In this document: positions 5,202 through 8,273 of the stretch, piece after piece
Position numbering within the stretch: the first letter of the stretch is position 1
Layout: every line of letters begins with the position of its first letter
NCBI GenBank assembly: GCA_035946955.1
Contig: DASYYE010000088.1
Span: 1 to 8,273 of the forward strand
From: DASYYE01 sp035946955
GTDB lineage: Bacteria > Actinomycetota > Actinomycetes > Streptosporangiales > Streptosporangiaceae
Length of the DNA: 8,273 nucleotides
Direction of reading: 5' to 3'
Position numbers and translations under genes: made by a program
Notes under the pieces: generated by a model
What the model was told of the DNA's origin: nothing
Databases searched by the model: none
Seen by the model: the letters and a program-made list of their open reading frames with translations, nothing else

Positions 5202-6440
5202 TCAGTGCCCGGGGTCGAACTGGACTGGCAGCGTGATGGGCCCGCTGATGCCGAAGAGCGGTTTCCAGGGTGCTGGACCCGTGCGGCGGATGTTGGGCAT
5301 TCGTCTGGCCATGACTGTGAGGGCGACGGCTAGCTCGGCCTTGGCCAGGTGCACGCCGAGGCAGTAGTGGATGCCGCCGCCGAAAGTGAGCATCGGCTCT
5401 GCGGCTGCCCGGGTGATGTCGAACCGGTCGGGGTCGGGGTAGACGGAGGGGTCGCGGTTGGCGGCGGCGGTGCAGGCGGTGACCGACGTGCCTGCCGGAA
5501 TCGCTACGCCGGCCAGTTCGACGTCCTCGACGGCGATGCGCCGGGCACCGAGGACGACCGGGGTGTGGCGCATGACCTCGTCGACGGCCTGCGGCGCCAG
5601 TTCGGGGTGCTCGGCGAGCAGGACCCACTGGTCCGGATGATCGCAGAACACCTCGATGGCCGCCGCGAGCTGGTTGCGCGTGGTGTCAGTCCCGGCCGTC
5701 AGCAGCGCCCCGACGAGCATCTGGAGCTCGTCGTGGCTCAGGCGGTCGCCGTCGTCCTCGGCACGGATCAGGCCGGAGATGAGGTCCTCGCCAAGTGCGT
5801 GCCGCTGGCGAGCGACCATCTCGTCTATGTAGGCGCCGAGTTCATCCACGGCTTGCAAGATGTCGGACGCGTGGTCGGCGACGTCGATTCTGAAGATCAT
5901 GAAGATGCGGTCGGCCCAGGCGGAGAACAGCCGCCAGTCCTGGCGGGGGGCGCCGAGCAGCTCGCAGATGACCGGAATCGGGTAGGCGCGCGCTACGTCA
6001 GCGACGATGTCGCAGCGGCCGGTGGCGCTGGCCGGGTCGGTCAGCTCGGTGATCACCGCGATCATGGCGGCGCGTAGCTTCGCCGCGGAGGCCGGGGTGA
6101 AGGCCCGGATCACGAGCCGACGTAGCCGGTGGTGCTCCTCGCCGTTGAGGCTCATGATGCCGGTCGCGGCCCAGTCCCACAGCGGACCTGAGGTGACGCC
6201 CCGGTCGGTCAGGCCTACAGCTTGCGGGGTGTGGAACCGCTTGTCGCGCAGGACGGTACGGACCGCGTCGTAGGACAGCGCCACCAGGCCGAATGGGTCC
6301 AACGCCACGGGGCTTTGCTCCCGCGCCTGGTGAAGCAACCGGTGCGGATCTTCCTGAAACTCGGGGGTGAGAACGGGCAGCCGCGGCAGGTCAGCCCAGC
6401 GGGCATCAGGGGTGGCACTGGTAGCACTGTCGGCAGTCAT
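5202..6440 (-). CDS. Cytochrome P450 monooxygenase
   Basis: This is a complete, soluble, class I bacterial P450 of 412 residues, the usual length. It catalyses NAD(P)H-dependent oxygen insertion using an external ferredoxin and reductase; no ferredoxin gene is beside it. Visible motifs are the C-helix H-x-x-x-R (104-108), the I-helix AGTDTT (249-254) for oxygen activation, the K-helix E-x-x-R (288-291), ANRDPSVYPDPDRFD (327-341), and the haem loop FGGGIHYCLG (353-362) with Cys360 as thiolate ligand. It has no signal peptide or membrane anchor. ATG at 6440 has GGGAAGAGG just upstream (about 4-12 bases before it). The substrate and CYP family cannot be told; the neighbouring SARP and exporter suggest a tailoring role in a natural-product pathway, which is an inference. 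It faces away from the plus-strand exporter across a 0.9-kb gap. Confidence 0.96.
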   Translation of the reverse strand: MTADSATSATPDARWADLPRLPVLTPEFQEDPHRLLHQAREQSPVALDPFGLVALSYDAVRTVLRDKRFHTPQAVGLTDRGVTSGPLWDWAATGIMSLNGEEHHRLRRLVIRAFTPASAAKLRAAMIAVITELTDPASATGRCDIVADVARAYPIPVICELLGAPRQDWRLFSAWADRIFMIFRIDVADHASDILQAVDELGAYIDEMVARQRHALGEDLISGLIRAEDDGDRLSHDELQMLVGALLTAGTDTTRNQLAAAIEVFCDHPDQWVLLAEHPELAPQAVDEVMRHTPVVLGARRIAVEDVELAGVAIPAGTSVTACTAAANRDPSVYPDPDRFDITRAAAEPMLTFGGGIHYCLGVHLAKAELAVALTVMARRMPNIRRTGPAPWKPLFGISGPITLPVQFDPGH

Positions 6441-7078
6441 CGGCCTCTTCCCAATCGGTGATTACTGTGGCTATAGGGGTTCCGGGCCGAGGATCTCGGC
6501 CAAAGCGCGCGGCCACGACGCCTGGGTCTAGGTTTGCGAAGGTTGTTCGGGTCGATGTATTCCCAATTTGGTGACGTTCGGGCGCTGTCAGTGGTTCACA
6601 GGGGTCTTTTCAAGATCGAACGGGTTGCCCAGAGGATGGCCGGGCCGGGCAGGACTTGCTGGCTTCGCTTCACGTTACGAGGACGACAGTGCGCGCGGCG
6701 GCCAGTGTTCGCGCCACGGGGCACCGTGGTGTATGGGCCAGCTACCCGCCGTCGGGTGGGCGAGGGCAGCCCGGGGTGTGCTAGAGGGCTGACGCGAGCC
6801 CCAGCCATCCAGCGGATGGATAGATGCTCTCGCCCGCTGTTCAGCCGCGGTCGCATCGCCATGAGCACCCACGGACGCGGCAGCCACGGCGAGTAGGGCT
6901 CACTGTGCGCCATCCAGGACGGTCGAAAGTAAGCGATTTGCGCGAGAACCAATCTCGACGCGCCACAAATATACGACCCCGGACATCGCGTTTTGCGCCC
7001 TCTAGCCGATGGTCCGCGGCCCCTGAAAGCCCATCGTTAAAGACGATCGCTCATACCACAACCGGAGGGAGCAACTTC
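6441..7078. other. 638-bp gap between the P450 and the rightward genes
   Basis: No convincing gene is seen. Open frames on both strands (for example 6534-6896 plus and 6596-6952 minus) lack family motifs and good ribosome binding sites. Structures seen are the dyad at 6485-6501 (listed), a perfect 6-bp hairpin CCACGG/CCGTGG at 6714-6729, a 5-bp dyad CGAGA/TCTCG at 6943-6957, and a small ATCGT/ACGAT hairpin near 7033-7047. The lower-GC stretch at about 6930-6980 (ACAAATATACGA) is a plausible plus-strand promoter zone for the 64-codon ORF and exporter, but no consensus -35/-10 pair could be fixed. Confidence 0.5.
6485..6501. promoter_or_regulatory. Perfect 17-bp dyad upstream of the P450 gene
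   Basis: GGCCGAG and CTCGGCC are perfect 7-bp reverse complements around GAT, centred 53 bp upstream of the P450 ATG. The size and placement fit an operator for a dimeric regulator. A TATAGC hexamer (minus strand, about 6470-6475) between the dyad and the start could be a -10 element. No local TetR/MarR-type regulator gene is in the window. Confidence 0.35.
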
Positions 7079-7273
7079 ATGTTCGCGATCGTCACATTCC
7101 CCTGGCCCGTCGCGTCGGCGAACGTCCAGCTTGATGGGCCGGGCCGCAAGGCCAGGCGAGCGCAGGCGAGCACGCACGCCGCGACAGCGCGCAACCTGAA
7201 CCCGGCGGGCCAGGATGGCCTCGTCGGCGAGCCGGAACAACGGCGCAGCATCCTGTCGGCTCGCAAGGTGTGA
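7079..7273 (+). CDS. Small ORF, 64 aa, with strong ribosome binding site
   Basis: The ATG at 7079 has GGAGGGA (7064-7070) with ideal 8-nt spacing, one of the best initiation signals in the window, so translation here is likely. The product starts MFAIVTFPWPV, which resembles the first strand of YdhR/ABM-type dimeric alpha-beta barrel proteins. The rest is Ala/Arg-rich and does not continue that fold, and 64 residues is shorter than the roughly 95-100 expected. It may therefore be a truncated or frameshifted ABM-type gene, a leader peptide for the exporter 85 bp downstream, or an unrelated small protein. A 13-bp hairpin lies between its stop and the exporter. Confidence 0.4.
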   Translation: MFAIVTFPWPVASANVQLDGPGRKARRAQASTHAATARNLNPAGQDGLVGEPEQRRSILSARKV

Positions 7274-7304
7274 ACCGGTCCATGCTTTGGCCGGCAATTC
7301 CGGG

Positions 7305-7338
7305 GCGGTCCCGTGCGCGAATCCACGCACGGGGCCGC
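7305..7338 (+). promoter_or_regulatory. 13-bp stem-loop upstream of the MMPL ribosome binding site
   Basis: The arms 7305-7317 (GCGGTCCCGTGCG) and 7326-7338 (CGCACGGGGCCGC) pair along all 13 positions, with one G-U, around an 8-nt loop CGAATCCA. The hairpin ends 8 nt before the exporter's GAGGAGA (7347-7353). It has no U-tract. It could terminate or attenuate transcription from the small ORF, or control translation or stability of the exporter mRNA. Confidence 0.5.
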
Positions 7339-7358
7339 TCTGCGGTGAGGAGATAGAC

Positions 7359-8273
7359 ATGCTCGCAACCATTGCCCGTTTCTGCGTCAGGCGCCGCCGG
7401 TGGGTGCTCGCGGCCTGGATGCTGTTGTTCGTGGCCGGGATCGCAATTGGCACGGTGGTGTTCGGCCGCCTGCACGACTCGAACGGCGGCGCGGGTACCG
7501 AGTCGGTCCAGGGCTACACCATCAAGCAGCAGGCCAGCAGCATGGGCCCGACCGCGGTGGTGCTGGTGAAGGGCCTGCCGGAGGCGGCGCCGGGCACCAG
7601 GGCGGCGGTGCTCGCGCTGACCGCCCGGCTGGCAAAGGTGCCGGATGTGACCGGCGCGATCAACGCCTACACCGGCCCGGACGGCCTCGCGCTGCAGTCC
7701 ACAGACCGGCACGCCAGCGTGATCGTGGTCTCGGTCCGCAAGAACGCGTCGATGATGGCCCAGATGAACGTGGTCACCGCGCTGCGCTCGGCTGCCCGGG
7801 GCGCCGTGCCGGGCGCGACCGTGCAGGTCGGCGGGGATCTGGGGGTGACCCGGGACCGGATGGTGGCCTCGCAGAGCGACCTGTACCGCGGTGAGGCGGT
7901 CGCGCTGCCGGTGCTGCTTATCGCGCTGTTTTTCATCTTCCGCGGGTGGCGTGCCGCGATGCTGCCGCTGGCCGCAGCGCTAGCCACCGTGTCCGGCGCG
8001 CTGATCCTGCTGATGGCCATGACCCACGTGACCGATGTGGCCACCTACTCCGTCGACGTGATCACCGTGTTCGGCCTGGCCCTGGCCGTGGACTACAGCC
8101 TGCTGATGGTCAACCGGTTCCGCGAGGCGCGGGCCGCCGGAGCGGACGTGCCCAGCGCGGTCCAGTTCACCGCGGCGACGGCCGGGCGCACCGTCACCTT
8201 CTCCGCGCTGACCGTGACCGTGGCGCTGTCCGGGCTGCTGGCCTTCGGCGACCCCACCTTCACCTCGGTCGCG
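7359..8273 (+). CDS. MMPL/RND-type exporter, N-terminal 305 residues (cut by window edge)
   Basis: This is an inner-membrane transporter of the MMPL branch of the RND superfamily, which uses proton flux to export lipids, drugs or polyketide-like products. ATG at 7359 follows GAGGAGA (7347-7353) with 5-nt spacing, and the frame stays open to the last base. A basic N-terminus (VRRRRW) leads into the first membrane helix (about 15-36). A periplasmic porter domain follows (about 37-175, including VQVGGDLGV at 155-163). Further helices lie at about 179-194, 199-220, 232-252 and 279-296. The family signature is clear: GLALAVDYSLLMVNRFREA at 239-257, with the Asp-Tyr pair (245-246) of the proton relay. 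Full-length relatives are about 700 residues or more, so more than half of the gene lies to the right. It may be co-transcribed with the 64-codon ORF. Confidence 0.93.
   Translation, partial: MLATIARFCVRRRRWVLAAWMLLFVAGIAIGTVVFGRLHDSNGGAGTESVQGYTIKQQASSMGPTAVVLVKGLPEAAPGTRAAVLALTARLAKVPDVTGAINAYTGPDGLALQSTDRHASVIVVSVRKNASMMAQMNVVTALRSAARGAVPGATVQVGGDLGVTRDRMVASQSDLYRGEAVALPVLLIALFFIFRGWRAAMLPLAAALATVSGALILLMAMTHVTDVATYSVDVITVFGLALAVDYSLLMVNRFREARAAGADVPSAVQFTAATAGRTVTFSALTVTVALSGLLAFGDPTFTSVA

Noticed and set aside
5349..6077. 242-codon plus-strand frame and others overlapping the P450
   Set aside because: They are antisense to an intact P450 with all catalytic motifs. High GC keeps shadow frames open.
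6534..6952. 120-codon plus and 118-codon minus frames in the gap
   Set aside because: They overlap each other on opposite strands, and neither shows motifs, a good start signal or sensible composition.
7037..8044. Minus-strand frames of 138, 206 and 125 codons and plus-strand 164-codon frame at 7400-7894
   Set aside because: They are shadows of the MMPL frame (7359 to edge), which has a strong ribosome binding site and the DYSLLMVNRFREA signature.
1..8273. CRISPR array, and TTA codons implying bldA control
   Set aside because: No short regularly spaced repeats with unique spacers are present; the only regular repeat is the coding TPR array. No in-frame TTA was spotted in the SARP, P450 or MMPL genes.

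Overview
The window is high-GC DNA with GTG/ATG starts and compact genes. Its gene content is typical of a filamentous or secondary-metabolite-producing actinomycete: an AfsR-type SARP regulator, a soluble bacterial P450, an MMPL exporter and an IS630-type transposase remnant. The genus cannot be told from what is visible.

Layout from left to right. Positions 60-431 (minus) hold the decayed 3' end of an IS630-like transposase gene. Positions 517-3429 (minus) hold a large AfsR/SARP-family regulator (winged helix, BTAD, NB-ARC, TPR). Positions 3430-3946 have no credible gene but carry two strong GC-rich hairpins. Positions 3947-4078 hold the most unusual element: the 3' two thirds of a tRNA-Tyr(GTA), ending in CCA, bracketed by two near-identical 21-bp direct repeats 111 bp apart, with no normal D-arm. 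It looks like an attachment site of an integrative element rather than an ordinary tRNA gene. Positions 4289-5010 (minus) hold two small membrane-protein genes overlapping by 4 bp. The upstream one resembles, in architecture only, the helix/2TM/helix/TM effectors of bacterial immunity systems. Positions 5202-6440 (minus) hold a complete cytochrome P450. Positions 6441-7078 are a long gap with a perfect dyad close to the P450 start. Positions 7079-7273 (plus) hold a 64-codon ORF with an excellent ribosome binding site. Positions 7305-7338 form a 13-bp hairpin just upstream of an MMPL/RND-type exporter that starts at 7359 and runs off the right edge.

How they may work together: a SARP regulator, a P450 and an MMPL exporter within 8 kb fit the accessory or border zone of a natural-product cluster (regulation, tailoring oxidation, export). 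However, no biosynthetic core enzyme is present, and the tRNA-like att site and membrane-protein pair lie between the regulator and the P450, so a single functional unit is not established. The transposase remnant and att-like site mark this as a mobile or rearranged region.
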